64,000 nucleotides of DNA from DASRDU01 sp035560235 (GTDB taxonomy: Bacteria > Acidobacteriota > Blastocatellia > RBC074), in assembly GCA_035560235.1 (NCBI GenBank), contig DATMAG010000035.1, forward strand, positions 1 through 64,000. The letters are read 5' to 3'. The position numbers and the translations under genes were made by a program. The notes beneath the pieces were generated by a model. The model saw only the letters and a program-made list of their open reading frames with translations, did no database searches and had not been told where the DNA came from. This document shows positions 1 through 8,957 of the stretch, piece after piece; positions within the stretch are counted from its first letter, which is position 1; the number at the start of each line of letters is the position of its first letter.

Positions 1-1
1 T

Positions 2-112
2 CTTCGCTCCGGTGAATACCTGGAGGACGACACGCGCTTTGAATTCGGGCTTGAAAATTCGATGTTTCGGCATGAGTGGATTCCCCTTTCCGGACTGTAT
101 TCGGTTGATTGA
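2..112 (+). CDS. 3' end of an upstream gene (partial)
   Basis: A reading frame is open from the left window edge and closes with TGA at 110-112. It gives about 36 residues of acidic, protein-like sequence (including LEDDTRFEFGLENSMF) with ordinary codon use. The start lies outside the window. It is too short to assign to a family. A frame that overlaps it from position 12 reads less like protein in this stretch. Confidence 0.3.
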   Translation, partial: LRSGEYLEDDTRFEFGLENSMFRHEWIPLSGLYSVD

Positions 113-146
113 AAACTGTCCAGTTTTTGGGGTCCACTACACATTT

Positions 147-350
147 GTGAGCGTCCGTCAGTCAGCAGTAGTGGTCGGTGCATTCTGGATACTTCACGGG
201 CTGTACGACCTGACGCATAGTCAGTTCATCACAAACGCTGGTGTTCCTGGCTGGTATCCCGTTTTCTGTTTCTCGGTTGATGTTGTTGGTGGTGCATATC
301 TGCTATGGCTGTCGCGTCGTATCTCCAATGCAAATCTTCGCCAGGCGTAA
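147..350 (+). pseudogene. Truncated membrane protein fragment, possibly DUF6010-like
   Basis: The frame ending at 350 encodes a short hydrophobic segment with an HGLYDLTH motif, then a WYPVFCFSVDVVGGAYLLW stretch that looks like a membrane helix. The arrangement (HG-x-x-D-x-x-H, a WYP turn, then a second helix) recalls the C-terminal half of small DUF6010-type membrane proteins, from memory only. The frame is open back to 12, but 12-112 overlaps the better-looking end of another gene. No ribosome site precedes the GTG at 147. I read it as a 5'-truncated relic; a short intact gene starting at 12 is the alternative. Confidence 0.3.
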
Positions 351-482
351 GTCGTGACCTGGCCATTCCCGGAAGTCAGCTGGAGCCGTTCAAGTTCTGA
401 AAGCCGATGCCTGACCCTTCCATCAACCGGACGGGGAACAAGCTGCGCCTTCTGCCCGCGGTTATGTCAAACGTCAGATCTC

Positions 483-515
483 CCATTCGTGAAAATTCGT
501 GTGAATTCGTGGCCT
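483..515. repeat. Periodic intergenic repeat (ATTCGTG type)
   Basis: Three imperfect copies of ATTCGTG with about 10-nt spacing lie between two convergent genes. Such short-period motifs are scattered through intergenic regions of many bacteria; function is unknown. No inverted partner is seen nearby. Confidence 0.45.
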
Positions 516-531
516 GTCTTTTCGGGCGTTA

Positions 532-1494
532 TCAGGGTGCGACTCTGGCCTTTGGTTCAGCAGCCTTCTGATCAGCTTCGGTTTTGGGTTCGGGCTGATT
601 CGGCTGCAGCCAGGGGAAGTTGAAGGGTGAACGGATGATGGTGATTTCAGGCTGGCGCGAACGGTCGCGGCCTTCGCGCACCAGCACGGCGACGGCAGGT
701 TTGCCCGGCGACTGAAACAGCGCCTGCTGCCGATTCCGCTCCAGGGTCTGCATCACCGGCCTGCCGAGTTTCTGCTGATAAAACTGGCTGACGGTCGCAA
801 AATCGTCGCGGGTGCGCTGCGTGAGCAGTTCCCTGCCGGGGATGCGGCTGTACTGGCCTGCTGTCGCGCCGGGATATTCATATTCGCTCAGGTCCAGCGG
901 GCTGTCAGCCGTCGCCGCTGTGAGTCCCCTCTCCGCCGCGCGTTCGGCTTCGCGGCTGGCGCGTTCAATTTCATCCATCCGCCGCTCCAGTTCATCCTTT
1001 GCGCGCTCCTGCTGTTCGATAACAGAGTCGGTCATCGTCTGATTGATGCGATCCTGCAGGCGCAGTTGTTCGAGCCGCGCGCGGTCGGCCTGAGACACAA
1101 ACATGTAATTCCGGTACGAATTCCGGTTGATTGACGCGCCGATGCCCGCGCTCAGCAGCAGCGCCAGCGCCCAGCCGCCCCATTTCAGCAGTCTGCGCCG
1201 GGGCCGCAGCGAAGCGGTATTCGCTACCGGCGGGTTCCAGACCGGAGCCTGATAAGCAGGCTGTGGCGGCGCGGCTTGCGGATAACGCGCCGTATTTGAC
1301 GACACCGCATCGCTGATGCTCGGCGGCAGCGGCGCCGAAGCAACAGTCGTCGCAGGCGGAGGCGCGGTCTGTCTGCCGAAATTGCGCGTCGAGGCTTCAG
1401 TAAAGTCGGTTTCACCGGCCAGCATCGCGCCGCACTGACGGCAGAATCGCGCGCCGACCGGAGATTCATAACCGCAGGCTGGACAGTTGTGCAT
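532..1494 (-). CDS. Zinc-ribbon, single-pass membrane protein of unknown function
   Basis: A 320-aa protein. It opens with a zinc ribbon (CPACG then CRQCG within the first 25 residues), followed by a Pro/Ala-rich linker, one membrane helix at about residues 102-123 and a charged coiled coil at about 136-191. The C-terminal part has a YPGA motif and a DDFATVSQFYQQKL stretch, seen in other short acidobacterial proteins of unknown role. I chose the ATG at 1494 because GAGGTGA sits just upstream; the frame extends to 1557 but those residues look non-coding. The topology suggests a cytoplasmic metal-binding head tethered to an extracytoplasmic domain. Function unknown. Confidence 0.75.
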   Translation of the reverse strand: MHNCPACGYESPVGARFCRQCGAMLAGETDFTEASTRNFGRQTAPPPATTVASAPLPPSISDAVSSNTARYPQAAPPQPAYQAPVWNPPVANTASLRPRRRLLKWGGWALALLLSAGIGASINRNSYRNYMFVSQADRARLEQLRLQDRINQTMTDSVIEQQERAKDELERRMDEIERASREAERAAERGLTAATADSPLDLSEYEYPGATAGQYSRIPGRELLTQRTRDDFATVSQFYQQKLGRPVMQTLERNRQQALFQSPGKPAVAVLVREGRDRSRQPEITIIRSPFNFPWLQPNQPEPKTEADQKAAEPKARVAP

Positions 1495-1762
1495 TGGTGT
1501 CACCTCAGTAAAGACCGTCTGGACAGGATTGAAGCGCGCTGATTGAGTGCGCCTCAATCAATTACGCTGGCCTGAAATTTTTGTTCATCAGGATTCTGCC
1601 ATCCTTACCCGCGGCGCGCCGAAATGCAAGTTTGCCTGAATGCCAGACCCGGCTGGACGCCGCCTGAGACAGTCGTTATTATCCCCTCGTCTTCAGATCA
1701 TCCGGTGGTTCCATACTAACATTCTCTGGTCGCAGAGCCTTGATTTCAGGGAGCAGAAGCTG

Positions 1763-3106
1763 ATGAACAGATGGCTGCGGATTTCCCTTCTGACAATGCT
1801 CGGCCTGACTGCTGGCAGCGTCGCGCTGGCGCAGCGGGCCGGATTAAACCTGAGCCACTGGCCGCAGTGGCGCGGTCCTGATCACAACGGCGTGGCGCGC
1901 AGCGACGCTCCAACGCGCTGGAGCGACACCGAAAACATCAGGTGGAAAACTCCGATTCCTGGGCGCGGCTTTTCGACACCGGCCATCTGGGGCGACAGGA
2001 TTTTTCTGACAACGGCCATTCCCGTTGCGGCTGAAAATGCTGCGACAGATTCAGGCGGGCGCGGCGGCCCCGGCGGCGGCGCGGGCGCAGGCCGGCAGCA
2101 TCAGTTCGTCGTCATATGCCTTGACCGAAAGACAGGCAGAACGCTGTGGCAGAAGACGGCCAGGACCGCGATCCCGCACGAAGGCTATCACCGCAACTAC
2201 GGCAGCTTCGCGTCAAATTCGCCGGTGACTGACGGCAGATATGTCTATGCCTTTTTCGGTTCGCGCGGGATTTACTGCTACGACCTGAACGGGAAGCTCG
2301 TCTGGGAAAAGGATTTTGGCGTGCAGATGAAGATGCGGCTGCAGTTTGGCGAAGGCACTGCGCCGGTGCTGCACGATGACCGTCTGATTCTCAATTTCGA
2401 TCACGACGCCGGATCATTCATCGTCGCGCTCGACAAAATGACCGGCAAAGAGTTGTGGCGCACCACCCGCGATGAGATCAGCAACTGGTCAACGCCGCTC
2501 GTCGTCGAACACGCGGGCCGCAGGGAGATCATCGTCAGCGCGACAAAGAAAGTGCGCAGCTACGACCTCAAAACCGGCAGACTGCTCTGGGAATGCGCCG
2601 GCCTCGGCCTCAACACGATTCCGCAGCCGGTGCATCACGAAGGCATGGTCTATGTGATGAGCGGCTTCCGCGATCCGAAACTGATGGCGATCAGGCTTGG
2701 CCGAGAGGGCGATCTGACCGGCACCGATGCGGTCGTCTGGAGCGAAACGCGCGGCACTTCATACACGCCGTCGCCAGTGCTGCACGACAACAAGCTTTAT
2801 GTGCTGACCGACAACGGCCAGGTCAGCTGCTTCAATGCGAAAACAGGCGAACCGTTCTATCACCGCGTCCGGCTGCCGAAGGCGTACAACTTCAAGGCCT
2901 CACCTGTGGCTGCCGGTGGCAAACTCTATCTGGCCAGCGAAAACGATGACGTGATCATTCTGAAGCTCGGCGAAAAGTACGAAGTCCTGGCCACCAACAC
3001 GCTGACCGATCAGATGTTCGTCGCCTCGCCCGTCATCGTGGACAATGAACTCTACCTGCGCAGCCAGCAGTTTCTTTTCTGCATCAGCGAGCGCAACGCA
3101 AAGTGA
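1763..3106 (+). CDS. Secreted PQQ-type beta-propeller protein
   Basis: A 447-aa protein with a signal peptide (MNRWLRISLLTMLGL...VALAQ), then the WPQWRGPDHNGVA motif that opens this acidobacterial/planctomycete class. It carries repeated propeller blades of the form DRKTGRTLWQK, DKMTGKELWR and DLKTGRLLWE. The fold is that of PQQ-dependent dehydrogenases, but the class is often annotated as outer-membrane or periplasmic propellers without shown enzymatic activity. A Gly-rich insert lies near residue 100. The ATG at 1763 follows AGGGAG and begins a clear signal peptide; the open frame upstream to 1640 does not. It is the first of four paralogues in the window (others at 29.6, 32.2 and 34.2 kb). 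Confidence 0.85.
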   Translation: MNRWLRISLLTMLGLTAGSVALAQRAGLNLSHWPQWRGPDHNGVARSDAPTRWSDTENIRWKTPIPGRGFSTPAIWGDRIFLTTAIPVAAENAATDSGGRGGPGGGAGAGRQHQFVVICLDRKTGRTLWQKTARTAIPHEGYHRNYGSFASNSPVTDGRYVYAFFGSRGIYCYDLNGKLVWEKDFGVQMKMRLQFGEGTAPVLHDDRLILNFDHDAGSFIVALDKMTGKELWRTTRDEISNWSTPLVVEHAGRREIIVSATKKVRSYDLKTGRLLWECAGLGLNTIPQPVHHEGMVYVMSGFRDPKLMAIRLGREGDLTGTDAVVWSETRGTSYTPSPVLHDNKLYVLTDNGQVSCFNAKTGEPFYHRVRLPKAYNFKASPVAAGGKLYLASENDDVIILKLGEKYEVLATNTLTDQMFVASPVIVDNELYLRSQQFLFCISERNAK

Positions 3107-3181
3107 ATTCATCCGTGAAGCCGCGCTGCAATCGTTGCGTTCCCTGGGCGGCTGCGCGAATGGTTATCTGAAAGGCACGCC

Positions 3182-4858
3182 ATGTTCAGCCGGAAACTCA
3201 TCATCCTTTCCATCACGCTTATGCTGCTGACCGTTTCATCAGTTCCCGTCGCGCCGCAGAATGCTGTCGGTGATCGCATCAATCCGCGCCGGGGCGGCAC
3301 CCGTTCAGTCGTGCGCGCGATGAACGGAATGGTCGCCACCAGTCAGCCGCTCGCTTCCGCCGCCGGGCTGCGCATTCTGCAACAGGGCGGCAATGCAATT
3401 GACGCAGCCATCGCCGCTGCCGCTGTGCTCTGCGTAGTCGAGCCGATGATGGTCAGCCCCGGCGGCGATCTCTTTGCGCTCGTCTGGGATGCAAAAAAGA
3501 AAGAACTCAGAGCACTCAATGCCAGCGGGCGCTCCCCCAAAGCCATCAGCCTTGAGGCGCTCAGACAACACGGCGTGACGAAAAAGCCTGAATACGGCAT
3601 TCACACCGTCACCGTTCCCGGCGCGGTTGACGGCTGGGCCACGCTGCTCAAAAGTCACGGCACGATGACGCTCGCGCAGGTTCTGCAACCCGCGATTGAA
3701 TATGCCGAGCGCGGCTTTCCCGTCACTGAAATCATCGGCACTGAATGGCAGGCCGGGATGCAGCACAAAGGCAACGCTGATTTCGCCGCGACCTTTCTGC
3801 CAAACGGCAAACCTCCGGCCATCGGTGAAATCTTCACGAATAAAAACCTGGCCGCAACGCTCAAAAAGATTGCCGCAGGCGGGCGCGACGTTTTTTACAA
3901 GGGCGAGATTGCCGAAAAGCTCGTGAAGTTTGCGCAAAGCCAGGGCGGCTTTCACACGATGCAGGACTTTGCCGATCACCGGTCAAACTGGGTCGAACCG
4001 ATCAGCACGACCTATCGCGGCTATACGGTCTATGAACTGCCGCCGAACAATCAGGGCCTTGCGGCGCTTGAGATGCTCAATATTCTCGAAGGCTTTGACG
4101 TGAAATCACTCGGCCACAATTCGGCTGAATACCTGCACCTGCTCGTCGAAGCCAAGAAACTCGCCTTCATTGACCGCGCCCGGCACATCGCTGATCCGGC
4201 CTTTTATCAGGCTCCGCTCGACAAATTACTCTCAAAGGATTACGCCGCCGAACTGCGCAAACGAATTGACCTGAACCACACGATGACCGCGCAATCAGGG
4301 CCGCGCGGCGGCGAGGATACGGTTTATCTGACTGTCGTTGACAAGGACCGCAACTGCGTGTCGTTTATTCAAAGCATCTTCAGCGCCTTCGGTTCGGGCC
4401 TGGTCGCAGGCGACACGGGCATCGTGCTGCACAATCGCGGCGCGGGCTTTTCATTCGATCCGCAGTCACCCAATCGCCTCGAAGGCGGCAAGCGTCCGTT
4501 TCACACCCTGATTCCGGCGATGGTGTTCAGAGACAACAGACCCTGGCTGACGTTCGGCGTGATGGGCGGCGATATGCAGGCGCAGGGGCACGTGCAGGTG
4601 CTGCTGAACCTGATTGATTTCGGCATGGATGTGCAGCAGGCCGGTGAACAGCCGCGCTTCCGCGATTATGAAAGCGGCCTCGCGCTTGAATCAGCAATTG
4701 GCGCGGAAGTCAGAAAGGAACTCGAACGGCGCGGCCACAAACTGACCATCGCGCCCGGACAGTTCGGCGGTTATCAGGCGATTATGATTGATCCGGTCAC
4801 AGGCGCGCTCGCTGGCGGTTCAGACGTGCGCAAGGACGGCTGCGCGATTGGCTGGTGA
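3182..4858 (+). CDS. ggt: Gamma-glutamyltransferase (Ntn hydrolase)
   Basis: A 558-aa exported enzyme. Gamma-glutamyltransferases transfer or hydrolyse the gamma-glutamyl group of glutathione and related peptides, and self-cleave before a catalytic Thr. Visible here are a signal peptide (about 1-26), the N-terminal motif MVATSQPLASAAGLRILQQG, the GGDLFALVWD loop, and the autocleavage site GGEDTVYLTVVD with Thr380 as predicted nucleophile. The small subunit continues with FGSGLVAGDTGIVLHNRG and ends with IMIDPVTGALAGGSDVRKDG, all normal for the family. Length is usual. GAAAGG precedes the ATG. It lies 75 bp after a PQQ-type propeller gene on the same strand, so co-transcription is possible. 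The precise substrate cannot be read from sequence. Confidence 0.93.
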   Translation: MFSRKLIILSITLMLLTVSSVPVAPQNAVGDRINPRRGGTRSVVRAMNGMVATSQPLASAAGLRILQQGGNAIDAAIAAAAVLCVVEPMMVSPGGDLFALVWDAKKKELRALNASGRSPKAISLEALRQHGVTKKPEYGIHTVTVPGAVDGWATLLKSHGTMTLAQVLQPAIEYAERGFPVTEIIGTEWQAGMQHKGNADFAATFLPNGKPPAIGEIFTNKNLAATLKKIAAGGRDVFYKGEIAEKLVKFAQSQGGFHTMQDFADHRSNWVEPISTTYRGYTVYELPPNNQGLAALEMLNILEGFDVKSLGHNSAEYLHLLVEAKKLAFIDRARHIADPAFYQAPLDKLLSKDYAAELRKRIDLNHTMTAQSGPRGGEDTVYLTVVDKDRNCVSFIQSIFSAFGSGLVAGDTGIVLHNRGAGFSFDPQSPNRLEGGKRPFHTLIPAMVFRDNRPWLTFGVMGGDMQAQGHVQVLLNLIDFGMDVQQAGEQPRFRDYESGLALESAIGAEVRKELERRGHKLTIAPGQFGGYQAIMIDPVTGALAGGSDVRKDGCAIGW

Positions 4859-4890
4859 TGAAGACTGCAAAACCTGAAATACGGCGCGTG

Positions 4891-4976
4891 ATGTACAGCA
4901 AATTTTCCGGTTTGCTGATGTCTCTGCAGAGCGCGGCAATCGTGAGCAGCAGCAAACTGGAAAGTTTGCTGTACAT
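4891..4976. repeat. Nested palindrome pair between ggt and the BNR gene
   Basis: Arms at 4891-4917 and 4950-4976 are inverted copies that match at 25 of 27 positions. Each arm also contains its own small palindrome (CAGCAAA...TTTGCTG). The unit therefore can fold as one long hairpin or as two small ones. It lies immediately upstream of the ribosome site for the next gene (GGAGGAAG before 4994). Confidence 0.75.
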
Positions 4977-4993
4977 GTGCCGGGGAGGAAGTC

Positions 4994-7900
4994 ATGTCCC
5001 GCTCTCGATTGGCAGTAACTCTCTCGCGCCGCGTCACGTTTATCCTGCTGCTTGCGGCGGCGCTGCTCTGTTCAGACTTCCCTGCTGACAATTACCATCG
5101 GTTATCACAATCACACGCGCCGCTTTCTCTCGAAGAGGCGGATGAATGGCAGCGGCCTTCCGAATGGTTTTATGCGCAGCGCGCGTACCCTTTGCGAAAC
5201 ATCCCGCCTGCGGCGCGGCAGCACGCGCTTGAGCAGCTTGAACGCGAAGAGCAGCGGATGCGCGATGAGCGCGCGGCATCGGCTCCGGAGGCTGCTGCGC
5301 TGAATGCGGCGGCGCTGCCCGCGTGGACGCCGCTCGGCCCTGCGCCCATCGGGCAGGGGCAGACCTTCGGCAATCCCAGAGTCGCAGTCTCAGGCCGCGT
5401 CTCAACCATCATTCCCGATCCCGGTTACAACGGCACGACCAATCAGACTGTTTACCTCGGCGCAGCGCAGGGCGGCGTGTGGCGCTCGCGCGATGGCGGC
5501 GCAACGTGGACGCCGATGACAGACGATCAGCCTTCGCTGGCGATGGGCGCGCTGGCGATTGACCCGACCAATCCGAACATCATTTATGCAGGCACGGGCG
5601 AAGGGCATCGCAGCGCTGACAGCTATTACGGCGCGGGGTTGCTCAAATCTGCCGACGGCGGCGCGACGTGGACGCTGATTACGGGGCCGGTATCGGCTGC
5701 GGAACCGCGGCTTCCGGCCTTTCAGAACGCGGCGATTGCGCAGATCGTGATTGATCCGGCTGCGCCCGCTACGCTCTTTCTCTGCACGACCTTCGGCAAC
5801 ACTGCGGGCGCTTCGGGCGGATCGGGCCAGGCGCCGCTCGGCCAGGCCGGACTCTGGAAATCAACCGATGGCGGTATGAACTGGCGCAACGTGGATCCGG
5901 GCGGCACGAACGGAATGTTCAGCGCGCACGATGTCCTGATTGATCCGCTCAACCACAATCGCGTCTTTGCCGCAATGCGAACGATTGGATTATACCGCTC
6001 CGCCGCGGGCGGCGAGCCGGGCACGTGGGAGCGTCTCGCGGGCGGGCTGCCTGATCCAACTGATAACACCTCAAACTCGCCATTTCGCCGCATCGCGCTG
6101 GCTGCAGGCCCGCCTGTCGCGCCATCAACAAACGCGACGATCTATGCCGCTTATGCCGGACGTGACGACAATCTGCTCGGCATCTTTCGTTCGACCGACG
6201 GCGGGACGACGTGGACGAAAGTGAACTCGCCGCAGACGCAGGGACAAGCCAACTACAATCTGGCGCTCGCCACTGATCCGGGGGATTCGAGCGTCGTCTA
6301 CTACGGCACACAGGTCAACAACGTCAACACCGGCGGCACGCTCTGGCGCAGCAGGGACGGCGGGCAGACGTGGACTGACCTCAGCGCAGGCAATGGCGCG
6401 AGCGGCGGACTGCACGCTGACACGCACTGGATTGCCGTCAGCCCGGCGAATCGCAACGTTCTTTTTACTGCCAATGATGGCGGCGTGTGGCGCACGGACA
6501 ATGCCACGGCAGACACGGTTGCCTGGACGAGTCTGAACCGCAGTCTCAACCTCACGCAGTTTCAGTCCGTCGCGCTGCATCCGACCGATCCGAACCTGCT
6601 GATCGGCGGCACGCAGGACAACGGCACCAATCGTTACAACGGCCAGCCGGAATGGTTCCAGGCGCGCGGCGGCGACGGCGGTTTTGCGCTGATTGACCAG
6701 TCAAATCCGCAGGTGATCTATCACACCTTCTTCAACCAGAATAACGAGAACAGCCAGAGGCCGCAGATCGGGCTGGAGGTTTCCTTCAATGGCGGCACGA
6801 CGTGGACGCGGCGCGGCTGCTTCAACTGCACGGCGGCGCAGGGCAATTTCAATCCGGCGGATCGCGTCTCGTTTTACGCGCCGATGGCGCAGCACACCGG
6901 CTTTACCGGCGCAAACGGCAATGTCATCTACTTCGGCACGCATCGGCTTTATCGCTCAGCCGATCAGGGCGCGACGTGGACGGGGCTTGGCGCAAGCGCG
7001 GACAGTTTCGGCGCAGACCTGACCAAAGGTTCGGGCTTTACCGCAGTCATCACCGCCATCGCCGCGCATCCGCTGCTCGCTCAGAACACGAATCCGCCCG
7101 GCGAACTGGTCTGGATTGGCACCGGTGACGGGCTGGTGCAGTTGACCACGAATGCCGGGGCGCTTTCCGGCGCGAGTTTCACCAATGTCACCAAAGCGCC
7201 GCTGCCGAATCGCTTCATCACCGACATCGCGCTCGATGCGGGCGATCAGAAGCGCGCCTTCGTGACTTACTCCGGTTTCAATTCAGCCACGCCCGCCACA
7301 CCCGGCCACGTCTTTATGACTGCTGATCAGGGCGCGACGTGGACTGACATCAGCGGCAACCTGCCGGACGTGCCGGTGACTTCAATCGCGCCCGATCCGG
7401 CGCTGAAGAATAAGTTTTACATCGGCACCGACCTCGGCGTGTTTCAGACGAGTGACGGCGGCGCAACGTGGGTCAGGCTCGGCGACGGAATGCCGAAGGT
7501 CGCGGTCTTTATGCTGCGCTATCACGCCGCTTCGCGCAGTCTGATTGCGGCCACGCACGGGCGCGGCATGTACCGGCTCCCGCTGCCCGCAGGCGCGCAG
7601 ACGAGCGTTTCAGCCGCAAGTTACAACCGCAGCGGTCTGGCTGCTGAAAGCATCGCGGCGGCATTCGGTTCAAATCTGGCGACGACGACGGAAGCTGCTG
7701 CCGGGCTGCCGCTGCCGACCGAGCTTGCCGGAACGCGCGTGCTGGTCAGAGACAGCGCCGGAGTCGAACGCCTGGCGCCGCTCTTCTTCGTTTCGCCGCA
7801 GCAGATCAACTATCAGCTTCCGCCAGGCACCGCTGCCGGAACCGCTGTCATCACGATCACGAGCGGCGACGGCACGGTTTCATCCGGCACGGAACAGATT

Positions 7901-8311
7901 GCCACGGTCGCGCCCGGACTGTTCGCCGCCAACTCTGACGGGCAGGGCGTCGCCGCAGCCTACGCCGTGCGCGTCCGCAACGGAACGCAGACGGTCGAAC
8001 AGGTCTTTGAATTCAGCGACGCACAAAAGAAGTTTGTCTTCAAACCGCTCGACCTGGGACCGGCAGGCGACACAGTAGTGCTGGTGCTGTTCGGCACGGG
8101 CATCAGAGGCCGCAGCGCACAGTCCGCCGTGAGTTGTCAGATCGGCGGCGCGAATGCTGAAGTGCAGTACGCTTCAGTCGCGCCTGGCTTCATCGGCCTC
8201 GATCAGGTCAACGCAGTCATCCCGCGCAGCCTCACCGGACGCGGCGAAGTTGATGTGGCGCTGACGGCAGACGGCAGAGCGTCCAATGCCGTCAGAATCA
8301 GCCTCAGGTGA
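4994..8311 (+). CDS. Large secreted BNR/sialidase-type beta-propeller protein with TIGR03437-like C-domain
   Basis: A 1105-aa protein. An N-terminal signal (FILLLAAALLCS) is followed by a pro-like segment. A long propeller region (about residues 110-860) has many Asp-box motifs such as SRDGGATWT, SADGGATWT, STDGGMNW and TADQGATWT, separated by blade repeats of the type DPTNPNIIYAGTGEG. This is the VPS10/sortilin or exo-sialidase-like fold. From about residue 868 it has the Solibacter-type C-terminal domain (VSAASYNRSGLAAESIAAAF, then APLFFVSPQQINYQLP and VLFGTGIRGRS). The last domain occurs on many acidobacterial surface proteins and its role is unknown. Its 3' end is duplicated at 14000-14049. 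GGAGGAAG precedes the ATG. Confidence 0.85.
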   Translation: MSRSRLAVTLSRRVTFILLLAAALLCSDFPADNYHRLSQSHAPLSLEEADEWQRPSEWFYAQRAYPLRNIPPAARQHALEQLEREEQRMRDERAASAPEAAALNAAALPAWTPLGPAPIGQGQTFGNPRVAVSGRVSTIIPDPGYNGTTNQTVYLGAAQGGVWRSRDGGATWTPMTDDQPSLAMGALAIDPTNPNIIYAGTGEGHRSADSYYGAGLLKSADGGATWTLITGPVSAAEPRLPAFQNAAIAQIVIDPAAPATLFLCTTFGNTAGASGGSGQAPLGQAGLWKSTDGGMNWRNVDPGGTNGMFSAHDVLIDPLNHNRVFAAMRTIGLYRSAAGGEPGTWERLAGGLPDPTDNTSNSPFRRIALAAGPPVAPSTNATIYAAYAGRDDNLLGIFRSTDGGTTWTKVNSPQTQGQANYNLALATDPGDSSVVYYGTQVNNVNTGGTLWRSRDGGQTWTDLSAGNGASGGLHADTHWIAVSPANRNVLFTANDGGVWRTDNATADTVAWTSLNRSLNLTQFQSVALHPTDPNLLIGGTQDNGTNRYNGQPEWFQARGGDGGFALIDQSNPQVIYHTFFNQNNENSQRPQIGLEVSFNGGTTWTRRGCFNCTAAQGNFNPADRVSFYAPMAQHTGFTGANGNVIYFGTHRLYRSADQGATWTGLGASADSFGADLTKGSGFTAVITAIAAHPLLAQNTNPPGELVWIGTGDGLVQLTTNAGALSGASFTNVTKAPLPNRFITDIALDAGDQKRAFVTYSGFNSATPATPGHVFMTADQGATWTDISGNLPDVPVTSIAPDPALKNKFYIGTDLGVFQTSDGGATWVRLGDGMPKVAVFMLRYHAASRSLIAATHGRGMYRLPLPAGAQTSVSAASYNRSGLAAESIAAAFGSNLATTTEAAAGLPLPTELAGTRVLVRDSAGVERLAPLFFVSPQQINYQLPPGTAAGTAVITITSGDGTVSSGTEQIATVAPGLFAANSDGQGVAAAYAVRVRNGTQTVEQVFEFSDAQKKFVFKPLDLGPAGDTVVLVLFGTGIRGRSAQSAVSCQIGGANAEVQYASVAPGFIGLDQVNAVIPRSLTGRGEVDVALTADGRASNAVRISLR

Positions 8312-8319
8312 GCGATGAA
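8270..8319. repeat. 50-bp perfect direct repeat, copy 1
   Basis: These 50 bases include the last 13 codons and the stop of the BNR gene. They recur without mismatch at 14000-14049, 5730 bp downstream. The two copies flank the beta-helix gene. Confidence 0.9.
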
Positions 8320-8340
8320 GGTTTGAAACAAAACCTGAAT

Positions 8341-8481
8341 ATTCAGACAGGATGCACAGGATTATCAGGATGCTGCCTGGTGCTCGACAAGCTCATCAGC
8401 ATGTCGAACAGCAAACCGGGTGAAGCAGGGAGATCCGTCGCCATGCTCTGATCCTGACGATCCTGTGCATCCTGTCTGAAT
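8341..8481. repeat. Long inverted repeat, 31-bp arms
   Basis: Arms at 8341-8371 and 8451-8481 pair at 29 of 31 positions around a 79-bp loop. The arms are built on the 'ACAGGAT/ATCCTGT' theme also found near 42573-42645. It starts 30 bp after the BNR gene stop, and could act as a terminator or be a mobile palindromic element. Confidence 0.75.
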
Positions 8482-8957
8482 GTTCCGGCTCAGCGTGAAT
8501 CCACCTGCACTCATCCAGCCTGCTCACTTCTCCAGTGGACGCTGCTCACTCACAGCTTCACCATTCCTGAATCTGACTCTGCGGGCTGGTCAAAAAAAAT
8601 ATTGAAAATCATGGGCTGTTTTTGTCCTGTCCTGCGCATTCTGTAAATGGAAAGGGAAATATCGGCTTGTCCGGTCTTGCAGGCAAGGCGCCTTTCCTCC
8701 CCCCGGCATTTACCAGCACATACGGCATCCTCTCAGACAGTCAGGGAGCCTGCCACATTCACTACTACATCAGTCCGAAATTTCTCTGCTCACTCTGCTG
8801 CCAGGCCCGGCAACTCGTGTGTCCTGACCTGACGAGAGGGTGAGCTGACCGACGCAAATCATCTCCGTTCTGGCCGGGACATTCGCCCGGCGCAGGCCCC
8901 TGATCGCTGACAATCAGCGCGCTGTCACAAGCCGAACCCGGCAAGGAGCAGATCGAA
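8482..8957. other. Intergenic stretch upstream of the beta-helix gene, no gene seen
   Basis: No convincing reading frame on either strand. A 73-codon frame at 8622-8843 lacks a ribosome site and recognisable sequence. An AAGGAG ribosome site sits just before the ATG at 8958. No promoter could be assigned with confidence. Confidence 0.5.

Noticed and set aside
8622..8843. Small open frame of 73 codons
   Set aside because: No ribosome site and no protein-like composition; it overlaps a second frame of similar length.
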